Notes: a model not told the origin generated them from the sequence alone. A stretch of DNA of 64,000 nt from Lachnospiraceae bacterium (GCA_028689655.1 JAQVCT010000001.1:1-64000), one strand, 5' to 3'. Shown: positions 1 to 10,111, numbered from the stretch's first letter. Numbers and translations are program-made.

Positions 1-176
1 TCCAGCGCACTGTCCACCAGATTACACATCTCTTTACTGTCATACACGCGGGATGCATAGGGAATGCGTTCCCCTTCCTGATAGTCCTTTTTCTGATTGT
101 GATAGGTTTCACAATATTCCTTTACCTGAGCTAAGATAGCTTTTCTTAATTTTTCTTGGTTGTCATCCTCGTGCAT
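1..176 (-). CDS. rfbH: RfbH-like CDP-4-keto-6-deoxyglucose 3-dehydrase, 5' end only
   Basis: Only the first 58 codons are in the window; the gene runs off the left edge. The N-terminus (MHEDDNQEKLRKAILAQ, then IPYASRVYDSKEM and LVDSALE) resembles the start of RfbH/DdhC proteins, where LRxxIL, a VPxSGKVxD-like stretch and LVDAALD precede the PLP aminotransferase fold. RfbH is a PLP and iron-sulfur enzyme that removes the 3-hydroxyl of CDP-4-keto-6-deoxyglucose on the way to 3,6-dideoxyhexoses. The ATG at 176 lies 2 bases after the upstream stop, with GTAGGAG inside the end of that gene as ribosome binding site, so the two are co-transcribed. The catalytic residues are outside the window, so the assignment rests on N-terminal similarity alone. 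Confidence 0.7.
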   Translation of the reverse strand, partial: MHEDDNQEKLRKAILAQVKEYCETYHNQKKDYQEGERIPYASRVYDSKEMCNLVDSAL

Positions 177-178
177 CT

Positions 179-2869
179 CTATTCTCCTACTCCATCTTCT
201 CTCATAAGCATTCTCGTCCTTGCCATATAAGATACGATTGCATCATATTGTTTGTCTGTTTTACCACTAAATACTTCCTGTGCAGTTATTCCGTTATCCT
301 CCATATAGCTTTGCAGATATTCCTGTACCGCATTCTCTTCCTGGGACAATGCTTCCTCTGTATATTGATCATCATCCTGTAGCACCCTTTGAATATAATA
401 TTCGCGGATTATTTTCTTCCTCTGCTGATCTATAATATAGCTTACCTTTCCCAATACTTCCTGCATTTCGTCTTCCTTGTAGGATTTTTGTCGATAAGTC
501 CCCATAATTCCTGTAATCCTATATTTTATAGTTAAGTTCTGTCCTGCGTAAAGGGACAACAGAGGATCATCCACTTTGATGACCTCACTTACTTCCACCG
601 TATCTCCTATTTTCTTTCCAATGAGTTCCGTATCCAAATGCCCCCTATAGCACTCACTGCCTGCCGCCACCTCCATGGGTGGCAATTTCGCATTTTCTCT
701 TCCATAATCATTGAAATACTGGTAGCCCAGCTTCTGACCATTCAGCGATATCTCAAGATCACCCGTTGTTAAATATCCTTTCTCAACGATTTTCTTTTCC
801 TTATCTGCCCCTTTTAGCGTATCGTATCCCCATCCAAAGTCATAGGTCTGATTATAGATCCGGTTTACATAGTCATCACTGTAGAGCTCTTCTATCTGTT
901 TCTGCACCTCTATAGCACTTGGCGGCTTCTCCTGTGCATCCAGTCCTTCCATGACATCCGCAACGGATATACCATAATAGCTTTCCTTCTTAGTCAACTG
1001 ATAATACGTAAAGATACCACGAAAATCTTCTATTACATGCTTCTCCCCTATATAATAGTATCTGGAAAGATTATGCAGCACCAGTTCTTCATTCTCCTCA
1101 TAAAAGGGGATAAAATAGACGACTGCTTTCTGCGTCAGTTCATCATATTTGTTATAATCCTGAACATCATAGGGTAAATGTCCGAAAAGATCCGTGGTAT
1201 TTACGCTGGATAAGACAATGTCATCCGGCACCAACGCCAATGTGGCATCTGTGACCTGCTGACGCTTCTTTTTCTCTGGATTCCATGCCTTTAGTGTGGA
1301 TACTTCTCTAATCGTATCATATCTTTCCGATCCTGCCCTGATAATCTGCGTATCACCATCATATCCTATCTCACTGAGCATCTGATCATAGGCCTCATCA
1401 ATCCATTGGTATTGATAATTAGCCATAATACTATCTCGGAAGTAATAATTTTTATCCATCGCAAACATAGGCCACTTTCCCGTATCAACCTTCCTGTATA
1501 GTAATGTTGTTATCGGGTCTACTGACAGAAAGGATTGAGCCAGAAAAAGCAACATTATGAAAAATCCCGTCAAATGATAGACTCTCCTGTATTTCCCCCC
1601 TATGCATCTCCAAGTCAGTACGATAGTAACGATAACCAAGATCACCGAAAATGCCAACACATAGCGATATAACACCGCCGTAATATAGAGCGAACTGGAT
1701 ACCCAAAAAAATATGCTGCTTCCCAAAATGCATCCTATGTTTTCATATTGTCTCTTTTCTCTATACCTTACCTTTCTTATTAAGAGTATGGATATGGATA
1801 CCAATAACGTAATCGTAATAATCCACATGAAATTTGCAATCCAGAAATGATATGTCTTCTCCATAAAATATTCTTTTTGAAAAGCAAAGGTATTCCAATA
1901 ATAATTAAATGTCCTCGCAACTTTAACCTGATCTGTTATCTTATCAATCCAACTGCTTCCACCAAAAAATATGATATATATAATAAGAATGATACCTCCT
2001 AAGATAGCCAGAATTGTTCTGATATCACAGACAGTTCTCTTGAATCTCTCGGACAGTTTTCCTGGTTGTACGAAAAAAAGTCCCAAAATCTCAAACATGT
2101 AGTAACTGCCGATCAACGCAAAAGCTGTTTCCTTAGTCAATGCAAGTACCAGAATGGAACATAGCATCAAGAGATATCTATGTTTATATTCATTATAGAT
2201 CACAAATATAAAAAAAACAGGCATATAATAATCAGGATTCGTACTGGGAAAATTGAATAAAAAAACAGGAATAACAGATATCAATAACGTGGCAAATGCC
2301 GCCTCTTTTTCATTCAATGTTAGCCAGTAATGCTGAAACATATCATAGATACAATAAAGTGCCATAAGCGTTAGTATCATGTGTACCCATAGAACTCCTC
2401 TTACTTCCAAAGGTGCCAGATACTCTCCTATCGCCTCAAAGAAACCAAAACCCTGACTCATGTGACCACATATGGTAAAAGTGCTCATAAAACTCGAAAG
2501 CTTAAAATCATAATTGGTACATGCATTTATGATTCCATTATAATATTCTGATGCATCAGCAGATTCTATATGCCCCATCATAGGCAAGCGTAAAAGAAAT
2601 GACAAAAGTAAAGTGATAAAAAGGGGAATATTTCTTTTCATAGATTCTATCACTTTTTCCAACGAAAAAATCTTATATAAATATATTGCGCAAAAAATAA
2701 CAACCAATACAGTGACGACCCAAAGTGCAACAATTCCTGTATAGTTTTCTATTGTTGCCCCTACTTTACGGTAAGGTGATATTACCCCACTGAAAGCAAA
2801 TAATGAAATGCAGCCTAGTATAACTGCAATTTGCATCATCCACTTCATTTTATAAAATCTTTTTTTCAT
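179..2869 (-). CDS. Polytopic GT-C-like membrane protein with C-terminal trigger-factor/FKBP-like domain
   Basis: An 896-residue protein. Residues about 10-450 carry some 11-13 hydrophobic segments. The first large loop contains SADASEYYNG, the usual place for the acidic catalytic residue in GT-C sugar transferases that use polyprenyl-phosphate donors. A hydrophilic stretch (about 480-690) follows. Residues about 698-790 read like an FKBP/trigger-factor PPIase core: GDLEISLNG, then ELIGKKIGDTVEV, then YAGQNLTIKYRITGI. Residues 791-896 are charged and helical like a trigger-factor arm (EYLQSYMEDNGITAQEVF). The fusion is unusual. The start overlaps the upstream stop by 4 bases (ATGA). Its position beside rfbH and other membrane proteins suggests glycan transfer, but the reaction is unproven. 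Confidence 0.6.
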   Translation of the reverse strand: MKKRFYKMKWMMQIAVILGCISLFAFSGVISPYRKVGATIENYTGIVALWVVTVLVVIFCAIYLYKIFSLEKVIESMKRNIPLFITLLLSFLLRLPMMGHIESADASEYYNGIINACTNYDFKLSSFMSTFTICGHMSQGFGFFEAIGEYLAPLEVRGVLWVHMILTLMALYCIYDMFQHYWLTLNEKEAAFATLLISVIPVFLFNFPSTNPDYYMPVFFIFVIYNEYKHRYLLMLCSILVLALTKETAFALIGSYYMFEILGLFFVQPGKLSERFKRTVCDIRTILAILGGIILIIYIIFFGGSSWIDKITDQVKVARTFNYYWNTFAFQKEYFMEKTYHFWIANFMWIITITLLVSISILLIRKVRYREKRQYENIGCILGSSIFFWVSSSLYITAVLYRYVLAFSVILVIVTIVLTWRCIGGKYRRVYHLTGFFIMLLFLAQSFLSVDPITTLLYRKVDTGKWPMFAMDKNYYFRDSIMANYQYQWIDEAYDQMLSEIGYDGDTQIIRAGSERYDTIREVSTLKAWNPEKKKRQQVTDATLALVPDDIVLSSVNTTDLFGHLPYDVQDYNKYDELTQKAVVYFIPFYEENEELVLHNLSRYYYIGEKHVIEDFRGIFTYYQLTKKESYYGISVADVMEGLDAQEKPPSAIEVQKQIEELYSDDYVNRIYNQTYDFGWGYDTLKGADKEKKIVEKGYLTTGDLEISLNGQKLGYQYFNDYGRENAKLPPMEVAAGSECYRGHLDTELIGKKIGDTVEVSEVIKVDDPLLSLYAGQNLTIKYRITGIMGTYRQKSYKEDEMQEVLGKVSYIIDQQRKKIIREYYIQRVLQDDDQYTEEALSQEENAVQEYLQSYMEDNGITAQEVFSGKTDKQYDAIVSYMARTRMLMREDGVGE

Positions 2870-4947
2870 TCGTCTTTTTGATTCCCTTCTGCATTATCAT
2901 TACTCTTTATATAATAGATATCTACTTCATCATTTTCAAACACTTTCTCCAACCTTCCCCCTGAAAGTTCATTCTCGGGTGTTATTCTCTTTATCCGAAT
3001 TACGTAGGATACTCCAGCCTGACTAATTTCATCAATAGCCGCTACATCACCATCCATTACGGAGTGTATCACAGCTTTTTTATCCTCAATCATATCAATA
3101 TCTTTATCACCAAATCCATATTCCCATCCTTCCAGCCACAGGTGTCTTTCTGTAAATACTCCAGTGATAAAATTACGTCCTTGTCTTTCCTGTAACATAA
3201 CGTTCGATAAGATCAATGCATCCTCATCTGTATTATTACGTATCCACTCATATGCATTGTACTCTTCATAGCTGATAAGATTATATTGTTCCTCCTCATA
3301 TACCGTATCTAATCGCCCAATAATTCTTTTGACTCCATCTCGGAAATAGGAATAATACTGTATAAAGAGCACCATTATCCCCACTATTATCAATATAGCC
3401 TGCAACATCCAGACCCTTTTCAAAAACCTTTTCTTCTTAGAGAATCTCCCAATCCATTTATCAATACCCAGGAGACCATACATAATTAGAAAGAGATATG
3501 AGCACATCAAAAAATACGCTTCAGATTTTCCCTCCTGATGTGTAAATAAGAAAAAGAAAATACTAAATAAACCTGTCATCAAAAAAATACCCTGAAGTGC
3601 ATTATTTTTTATTTTGTACTTTATACTTCCCGCGATTCCCATTCCCATACAGATATATACATTCGGATTTGATATTACAAATAGAATAAATACAATAAAA
3701 GGCAATAATATACAGGATAAAATACCTTTTCCCCAAAATGGCTGAAGATAATTCCATGCCTTGCTTACACGCATAATTTCCAGGAATCCAATTGTCAATC
3801 CTTTATCTGATTGTATTGTATTCATTCCATGACTTACCACTGTAAAATAAACCAGTAAAAAGGTTCCTAGCATTAGAATACCCGCAGGTATGCTTTTCCA
3901 TTCCTTTCGTATGAACAATTGATATGCTGAAAAGAGCCCCAAGGAAATCATCAATATAACTGCTACAGGTGCTTTACTTCCTGTTGTAACTGACAGTGCT
4001 GCCAGAGAAAAAAATAAATACTTCCATGATATGCCCTTGCCTTCATAGCATGAAATAATAAAATAGAGGGTCAGCATCAAAAAAGCCAGTCCTATGTCAA
4101 ATCCAAAAGACGATAGGTAAATATGAGACAAATAAGTACAGGACATAAGCATTTCATATCCCGTTAAAAGTAATAAACTGATCAAACCATAGCATCTGAT
4201 TATAAAATTTTTAATTGTTCTCTGTAATAACATATACGCAGACAATACTAATAAGATAGGACCCTGCATAAACGCAAAGCAAAATTCTATCTCATGAACA
4301 GCCATATTTACAAATGATTTTATCACTGCCAGTTGCATGCTTCCCCAGTAATAATAGTAAAACTTCTGACCGAATACCCGAAAATCTTTAGGTGGATATT
4401 CTTTTGTCAATTCTATGGCATTTCCAATGTAATATAGAATATCCGCAGTTATAAAATTTTGTGTTCCTGCTTTATACGGTATTCTATTTACACCATAATA
4501 GGTAATGATCTTAATCCCTATCATAACTCCCATAACCAAAGTACATAAAATATTAGCTTTATAGTCCTCTGGGTAATTACTTATGATATCTCTATATCGA
4601 AAACATACATATCCGGCAACTATTGCTTCCAAAAATAATAAATATTTTAACAATAAAATACAGCCAAATGGTGCCACCATATAATAACTGAAAATATTCA
4701 AAACGTACCCTGTCAAATATCCCAGAGCAAACAGTTCCAATCTGTTTTTCAGTTTAAACTTAGCGCATAATACAAGTGCAGTTCCCGGAAGTAATAAAAA
4801 GAATACTTGGAAAAAGAAGTATTGAAGTGCATATGTTATTGCATTTCCACTAATAAAACTCATAAACAATGAAAAAAAGAAAATCATCAGTAGAAATAGA
4901 TAGTGAAATTTATTTTGTTTATTTTCAAACCATTTTTCTTTCATCAT
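2866..4947 (-). CDS. Large polytopic membrane protein, GT-C glycosyltransferase-like
   Basis: A 693-residue protein with roughly 13 hydrophobic segments between residues 12 and 545, then a soluble C-terminal tail of about 140 residues. The tail starts EYNAYEWIRNNTDEDALIL, a pattern common after the membrane part of GT-C-like and YfhO-related proteins (a worn 'Y-x-A-x-x-WI-R-N-T' motif). The loop KFYYYYWGSMQLAVI is the type of aromatic loop seen in these families. No exact family was recognised. The gene is visibly richer in A+T than most neighbours, a sign of separate origin. It is coupled by ATGA overlaps both to the gene before it (stop at 4944) and the gene after it. A role in adding a lipid-linked sugar outside the membrane is an inference. 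Confidence 0.5.
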   Translation of the reverse strand: MMKEKWFENKQNKFHYLFLLMIFFFSLFMSFISGNAITYALQYFFFQVFFLLLPGTALVLCAKFKLKNRLELFALGYLTGYVLNIFSYYMVAPFGCILLLKYLLFLEAIVAGYVCFRYRDIISNYPEDYKANILCTLVMGVMIGIKIITYYGVNRIPYKAGTQNFITADILYYIGNAIELTKEYPPKDFRVFGQKFYYYYWGSMQLAVIKSFVNMAVHEIEFCFAFMQGPILLVLSAYMLLQRTIKNFIIRCYGLISLLLLTGYEMLMSCTYLSHIYLSSFGFDIGLAFLMLTLYFIISCYEGKGISWKYLFFSLAALSVTTGSKAPVAVILMISLGLFSAYQLFIRKEWKSIPAGILMLGTFLLVYFTVVSHGMNTIQSDKGLTIGFLEIMRVSKAWNYLQPFWGKGILSCILLPFIVFILFVISNPNVYICMGMGIAGSIKYKIKNNALQGIFLMTGLFSIFFFLFTHQEGKSEAYFLMCSYLFLIMYGLLGIDKWIGRFSKKKRFLKRVWMLQAILIIVGIMVLFIQYYSYFRDGVKRIIGRLDTVYEEEQYNLISYEEYNAYEWIRNNTDEDALILSNVMLQERQGRNFITGVFTERHLWLEGWEYGFGDKDIDMIEDKKAVIHSVMDGDVAAIDEISQAGVSYVIRIKRITPENELSGGRLEKVFENDEVDIYYIKSNDNAEGNQKDE

Positions 4948-6749
4948 GATCGAATCTCTTCTCTATAATCAAAAAAACTTATTAATAACAATATGGGCAG
5001 GCAGGTAAATAATCCGTAAATATATCGAAACTCCGCATAAACCGGGGTTGCTGCCAGCAGGGTAAGCCATACCATGATCACTGGTACATAAAGCACTGAC
5101 TGTTTCCATTTTCCATATTTGATACAAGCTCCAAACTGCAAAAACATGAGCCAGACACCCAGTCCGATACTGAATAACAGCCCGATCACCGGAATATCCT
5201 CATAATCCCACAGGAATCCTTCCAACGCTTTCTTCACATCTGCAGATAAGACAGGTGCCTCCGTAATATCCTCCCCGCCTCCGGAATAGATTCCATCAGC
5301 AGTGATCCAATACTGCGTATCAGGATACCAATACCCTGATGTCTGACTGATAAATGCCCGAAGGTACTGACTTGGATAGCGAAGTCCCAATTGCAACCAC
5401 AATCGCAGATACTCTGCTTTATGCTCTATAAGATACGTCTGATTTCCCTTCTCACGTATCAGGCCCTTCATGGGATCTGATATATATGGTTGATAGGTAT
5501 TTGATATCTTATCCACATCTATGATCTCATTCAGGAATGAAAGCTGTTCCTCCGATAATTCACATCCCTCCGATACGATCCGTCCTATCTGCTGCACAGG
5601 GATTGACAGAGATTCCACGAAATCCGCATCTGACACCTGATAGTAATCAAACACAGGTCCTTTTATCAGTATAACACTCACCACGGTAAGTATGAGTGTA
5701 ATTACCACTTTTTTCTGTCTCTTCCAAAATAGTACTATAAAAAATGGCAGCGAGGCCAGAAACGCATACCACCCATTTGTCCGAAAAAGGCTTACCCCTA
5801 TTCCGGAAAGGTAGAGCCAAACCAGTACATACCATTTATTATGTGCAGCTGCAAAGACTGTCCCATGGAGCAGACGCCATGCGCAGATTATGAACAGCAA
5901 TAAGAATGCACCGAACAGGCTGTCTTTCCACATGGTAAAACTATACATTACATGGTAAGGCATCCATGCATAGTATAAAAAAGTAAATACTATGATACAC
6001 TTTTTGACCCGATATTGATGTAACAACATAATCAAAGATGTGTCAATCAAAGCAATCACACCCATCTGTAATATACAGTAAAGTGCCACTGCTCCATTTG
6101 CACTTCCAAAAAGAGACATTCCCAAATGAAATATGCCTTTGATTGCCCAGGTCTGCAGCACCGGGTGATGATTACTATAAGCATATCTTCCCATTGCCTG
6201 CTGTATCTGATCAGCGGTATCACTGATGATGATTCCCGGAAAGTTGCAAAGATAATAAGGAAACCAGCATACCAATATTCCCAGCAGGACTATAAAAAAG
6301 AGTATTCCTCTCTTTTTTAATTTCTGCCCTTCCTTCTCATCTGTATCCCTGAATATTTGTACCTTGCTCTCCCATTGATAACAAAAACAAATCACATGAT
6401 AAAAAAGAATCAGGAAACCTAAAAATTGACATCCGATTATGGCAAGCTTCCCAGCCAGCCCCACACTCTCATACGCATCAAAGGTCTCAAGGCCCTTCAG
6501 GCACATGCATACGGTAAAGCCAAATGACAATATCAGCTCTGTCTTATGCTGTTGGATACGGAAATCCATACCTGTGTACCAAAAGGTACACAGTAGAATA
6601 AATAACACTGTCAGTATATTTGAAGTCTTGAACTGCATATGAATAGATATGGCACTGGCTGTAAGGACTGCCATGACCACAGTCGTCCATTTTCTGTTTA
6701 TCTTTCCCATGAAGCTTTTCTGATCTATCTTATTAAACACTGGATTCAT
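4944..6749 (-). CDS. DUF6020 family membrane protein
   Basis: A 601-residue protein with about 13 membrane segments. The loop FPGIIISDTADQIQQAMG followed by YSNHHPVLQTW matches the signature of DUF6020 proteins of Firmicutes, which have a GT-C-like topology: an aspartate in the first large loop and a HPxxxT/W motif. A second extracytoplasmic part (QIGRIVSEGCELSEEQ, residues about 380-400) precedes the last helices. A GCAGGAGGAAGC sequence just before the ATG at 6749 is a strong ribosome binding site. The stop overlaps the next gene start. Function is not established for the family; a polyprenyl-dependent sugar transfer is plausible from fold and context only. Confidence 0.65.
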   Translation of the reverse strand: MNPVFNKIDQKSFMGKINRKWTTVVMAVLTASAISIHMQFKTSNILTVLFILLCTFWYTGMDFRIQQHKTELILSFGFTVCMCLKGLETFDAYESVGLAGKLAIIGCQFLGFLILFYHVICFCYQWESKVQIFRDTDEKEGQKLKKRGILFFIVLLGILVCWFPYYLCNFPGIIISDTADQIQQAMGRYAYSNHHPVLQTWAIKGIFHLGMSLFGSANGAVALYCILQMGVIALIDTSLIMLLHQYRVKKCIIVFTFLYYAWMPYHVMYSFTMWKDSLFGAFLLLFIICAWRLLHGTVFAAAHNKWYVLVWLYLSGIGVSLFRTNGWYAFLASLPFFIVLFWKRQKKVVITLILTVVSVILIKGPVFDYYQVSDADFVESLSIPVQQIGRIVSEGCELSEEQLSFLNEIIDVDKISNTYQPYISDPMKGLIREKGNQTYLIEHKAEYLRLWLQLGLRYPSQYLRAFISQTSGYWYPDTQYWITADGIYSGGGEDITEAPVLSADVKKALEGFLWDYEDIPVIGLLFSIGLGVWLMFLQFGACIKYGKWKQSVLYVPVIMVWLTLLAATPVYAEFRYIYGLFTCLPILLLISFFDYREEIRS

Positions 6750-6787
6750 GCTTCCTCCTGCTGTCTACTCGTCCTCTTGCAGCAATA

Positions 6788-8803
6788 CTATTTCTTGCGA
6801 ACCACTTCCATGGATTTCATTCGGATTTTTGTCCCTGCTGCTTCATAGACCTCATAATGCATTGTATTGTCTGACTCAGTGAAGACCACATCCGACAAGG
6901 TTATTGTCTCATTGGATGGCTGCAATACACCTGACGCGATGTGGTCGTCACTTTTGTCTGCTCCTACTGCAAATGATGCCGGTTCCTGACCATCCGTATA
7001 CTCCATGATCTGATAATGCAATGTAATATCATAAGTTCCAGGAACTGCATCCGTGTCAGGGCCATACAATACGACTCCCTCTTTTCCATTTGTCTCATAT
7101 GCACCATCATCCCTGAACGCCCCATTGCTCACTTCTATGTTTCCCGAATAGGGAAAGTCCATTCCATAATTTCCCTGAGGAAGTCCGCAGATAGAGTCAA
7201 AGATATTTTCCTGTGAAAGGTAGAGTCCATATCCATTCAGACTGTCGACCTTCTTAAAATGACTGATAATATAATTGGGTATAGAAGATACTGTAGTATC
7301 CATGGTAAGCATATACACAGGTCCCTGATACTCACTATTCTCATCAAAATATGCATAATCTCCATATTGATGGCCAAATCCCGTGATACTGCAGCTTCGA
7401 TATATCTTGCTCTCATCTATGACTCGCAGATTTCTGGCATCTCCTATCTCATCGTCACCCAGCACAAAGACTACCGGTATATCTTCACCCAGCTTCTGAT
7501 CCTGCTCGTGGACATGATCCGTAATCTCTCTCAGAGAATCGTAATTATTCCGTGTGGTGATATAGGTATGATCCGAGATTATGTCAACGACGAACAGGCT
7601 TCCTGCCATTCCTGTCAGCAGCAGCCATTTAAAGATGAGACGGTCATCCATTCGCTCCAGATAAAGTCCCGTCAGGAACATCAGCGCTATAAAAGGTTCT
7701 ATCAGATATCTGATCTCAAAGGAACCCGAACCATACGTGGTATATACAATAGAGAAAAGAAAAAGGTTGAACAGTATAATAGATGTGCACAATGCTGCCA
7801 TATGATGCTGCCCAAAATCTACTATCACTGCCCGGAGCATTACAAACAGTACCATCAAACATACCATTGCAATAAAGAGTGCACAGACATAGAATATTCC
7901 CTGACGATTCATAATGGACACGGACTCATGCTCTGGCAAAGCGCCCAGCAGCTGCAAAAATCCCACAAACATGGAAGTGATATTTTTCCAGAACTGTCCA
8001 AGGCTTACCCATACCATCTCACTATCCATGGAGGTAAATCCAATGATCTTCTCTGTGATAAATTTTCCTGTGAACAGTGCCACCGTACTAATGGTCAGAT
8101 GTAACGACTGTCTGGTCAGTAACTGTTTCCAGTCATTTTTCACCAGAACCTTAACCCCTATATACAGGTATGCCGGTACCATTATCGTGACAGCTACATA
8201 TAGTCCGCTGGATAACCCAGCTATAAACGGAAGCAGGACAGAAGATATCACCAGCAGTCTGGATGGTTGTCCCTTCTCCGTATCTATCACTATTTTCAGC
8301 ACGGTGAGAATAGTCAGGGTCTTCACCCCATAAGACGCCATGGAAGTAAACATCATAGAGAAATAACCCAGATCGTTCCAGTTATTCAGGCTCTCCATCA
8401 AATAGGGACACAAAAAGAGATTCAGCAATGCCAGTGTGGATACTTTTCCCAGTTCAAGACTCTTACAGATACCATAGAACACTGTAAGCAGCAACCCTGA
8501 TATGATGCAGTTCGCTATCCCATAGGACAGGAAAATATTACCTGTCATACCATATAATAATGACGCAATGGGCATAGCATTATCGATATATAACGTAGTC
8601 TGATGGTACCAATGATCGATAAATAATGTCTTCTGCCTCCATACCTCTATGGCTTTCATCATATAGGAGGATACATCATAGCCCAGATGATATGGCATCT
8701 GAAACAGATTCACGTACAAGATCATAAATATCTGCATCAGCACCAAAGCTCCCATTCCTATCCATAATATTTTCTTTGCAATCTTTATATACTTTTCTTC
8801 CAT
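6788..8803 (-). CDS. Polytopic membrane protein, GT-C-like, first gene of the left operon
   Basis: A 671-residue protein with an N-terminal helix, about 11-12 further membrane segments to residue 400, and a soluble C-terminal domain of about 260 residues. The C-terminal end has a beta-rich, carbohydrate-binding flavour (GTYDITLHYQIMEY, FAVGADKSDDHIASG) but no named domain was recognised. The first loop DHWYHQTTLYIDNAMPIAS is the expected site of the catalytic acid in GT-C enzymes. The ATG at 8803 follows GAGGTTAACAAA and lies about 35 bases after a good promoter (8839-8867). It heads the operon that runs through three more membrane proteins into rfbH. Probably a side-branch sugar transferase; the sugar is unknown. 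Confidence 0.5.
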   Translation of the reverse strand: MEEKYIKIAKKILWIGMGALVLMQIFMILYVNLFQMPYHLGYDVSSYMMKAIEVWRQKTLFIDHWYHQTTLYIDNAMPIASLLYGMTGNIFLSYGIANCIISGLLLTVFYGICKSLELGKVSTLALLNLFLCPYLMESLNNWNDLGYFSMMFTSMASYGVKTLTILTVLKIVIDTEKGQPSRLLVISSVLLPFIAGLSSGLYVAVTIMVPAYLYIGVKVLVKNDWKQLLTRQSLHLTISTVALFTGKFITEKIIGFTSMDSEMVWVSLGQFWKNITSMFVGFLQLLGALPEHESVSIMNRQGIFYVCALFIAMVCLMVLFVMLRAVIVDFGQHHMAALCTSIILFNLFLFSIVYTTYGSGSFEIRYLIEPFIALMFLTGLYLERMDDRLIFKWLLLTGMAGSLFVVDIISDHTYITTRNNYDSLREITDHVHEQDQKLGEDIPVVFVLGDDEIGDARNLRVIDESKIYRSCSITGFGHQYGDYAYFDENSEYQGPVYMLTMDTTVSSIPNYIISHFKKVDSLNGYGLYLSQENIFDSICGLPQGNYGMDFPYSGNIEVSNGAFRDDGAYETNGKEGVVLYGPDTDAVPGTYDITLHYQIMEYTDGQEPASFAVGADKSDDHIASGVLQPSNETITLSDVVFTESDNTMHYEVYEAAGTKIRMKSMEVVRKK

Positions 8804-8838
8804 TTTGTTAACCTCATATTATAATTTGACTATCCTTT

Positions 8839-8867
8839 ATTGTATCAAAGTACCATAAGAAAGGCAA
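8839..8867 (-). promoter_or_regulatory. Sigma-A type promoter for the left minus-strand operon
   Basis: Read on the minus strand: TTGCCT (8867-8862), 17-base spacer, TACAAT (8844-8839) with an extended -10 TGA just before it. It lies 35 bases upstream of the ATG at 8803 in the divergent gap. Spacing and both hexamers are close to consensus. Confidence 0.6.
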
Positions 8868-8874
8868 TTCATAC

Positions 8875-8903
8875 TTTTCAAACATAACCACCGATGCTAT
8901 AAT
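8875..8903 (+). promoter_or_regulatory. Promoter for the lone plus-strand glycosyltransferase
   Basis: TTTTCA (8875-8880), 17-base spacer, perfect TATAAT (8898-8903) with extended -10 TGC. An AGGAGG ribosome binding site follows at 8922-8927 and the ATG is at 8933. The -10 elements of the two divergent promoters are about 55 bases apart, so their control regions overlap. Confidence 0.6.
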
Positions 8904-8932
8904 CCTATTACATTCATTAATAGGAGGATTTC

Positions 8933-10111
8933 ATGTCAAATTTACCTGTATTCACCGTGTTTACCTTTGGCAATTCTGAAGATGCCCGTATATGGTCCAA
9001 TGTCCCTTATTTTTTTACTAAGACTCTGGAAAATCATGGTCATCAGGTTCATCGCGTCAACCTGACTGAAAATAAATTTTTGCACTTCTTCTATGACAAA
9101 CTTTTATTTCGTTTTCTTCGGCATACATTTATGCCAAAGACTTCTTTTTCCTATGAACGGTCTTACTTCTACCACAGGCGATGTCAGAGAATCATGAGAC
9201 ATGCTGTAGCAAAATATTCTGATACAGACATTTTCATCTCCACAAACTTCAGCTTTTCCCCCATCGCATATACCAATAAGCCCTGCTGCCTTTTCTGTGA
9301 CTGGAGCTATGAATATTATATTGCACATTTCCTTGGGCGAGCCCCCGATTATATGGAGCAGTTGGAAATACGCCGGCAGAATCACCTGCTCCAATCCGCC
9401 GACCATGTATTTGTATTATTTCCTGATGTAGCGGAATGGCTACAGGAAAGATTTTCCAGCAAGCATTTTCATTATCTGGGAAATGTAATTAATTCGAAGT
9501 CAGTCTCAGGCACCCCTCCTGTTGAGCCCTCCGAAAAATTGTCTCACCCCAGTATCCTGTTCATCGGATTACCCAAGTACCGTGAAGGCATCCTCAGTCT
9601 GATTCAGGCAGTCATAATGCTACGCAGAAAGGAAGCCTATTCACAATTACAGCTCCATATTATCGGCATGCATCAGGAAGATTTACAGAAGGATATAAAG
9701 TTATGCCCTGACCTGAAAGGAATCAGCTTCCATGGATATTTATCCAAAGATATTCCCCGTGAACAGACTCTTTATTATCAGCTGCTAGATTCCGCCACTG
9801 TCTATGTAAATACCACTCCTAAATGGGCAGGATTTTCCTCCGCTTTGGAGGCACTTTATCATTATGTTCCCGTAATCACAACGCCCTATGAAAGTTTTTT
9901 GCAGACTTTTGGCGAGAATCTTTCCTGCGGTTTCTACTGCCCGTCAAATACTCCGGAACTTATCGCCAAAAATCTGGAGCAGATCTTGACCATGACCCAG
10001 CGCACCTACGAGGCAGTATGCAGGAATGCACATCAGGTATCTCTGGATCATACCTGGGATGCTTATATACAGCGAATGCTCCAAGTAATAAACCATGCCG
10101 CGAAAGATTAG
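8933..10111 (+). CDS. GT-B fold glycosyltransferase (GT1/GT4-like)
   Basis: A 392-residue protein and the only plus-strand gene in the window. The C-terminal half has the Rossmann-like nucleotide-sugar domain of GT-B enzymes: ILFIGLPKYREGILSLIQAV, then FHGYLSKDIP, then WAGFSSALEALYHYVPVITT. The last corresponds to the E-x7-E donor motif, but its first glutamate is glycine (AGFSSALE). The N-terminal half (FLCDWSYEYYI, HVFVLFPDVAEWLQERF) fits the acceptor domain. No membrane segments. It has its own promoter and perfect Shine-Dalgarno site, and ends in a hairpin terminator that overlaps its stop codon. Donor and acceptor cannot be read from sequence. Confidence 0.7.
   Translation: MSNLPVFTVFTFGNSEDARIWSNVPYFFTKTLENHGHQVHRVNLTENKFLHFFYDKLLFRFLRHTFMPKTSFSYERSYFYHRRCQRIMRHAVAKYSDTDIFISTNFSFSPIAYTNKPCCLFCDWSYEYYIAHFLGRAPDYMEQLEIRRQNHLLQSADHVFVLFPDVAEWLQERFSSKHFHYLGNVINSKSVSGTPPVEPSEKLSHPSILFIGLPKYREGILSLIQAVIMLRRKEAYSQLQLHIIGMHQEDLQKDIKLCPDLKGISFHGYLSKDIPREQTLYYQLLDSATVYVNTTPKWAGFSSALEALYHYVPVITTPYESFLQTFGENLSCGFYCPSNTPELIAKNLEQILTMTQRTYEAVCRNAHQVSLDHTWDAYIQRMLQVINHAAKD

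Noticed and set aside
7259..8104. 281-codon plus-strand open frame
   Set aside because: It lies fully inside the GT-C-like gene at 6788-8803, has no ribosome site or recognisable domain, and its composition (many His, Gln, Cys, Tyr) is that of an antisense shadow.
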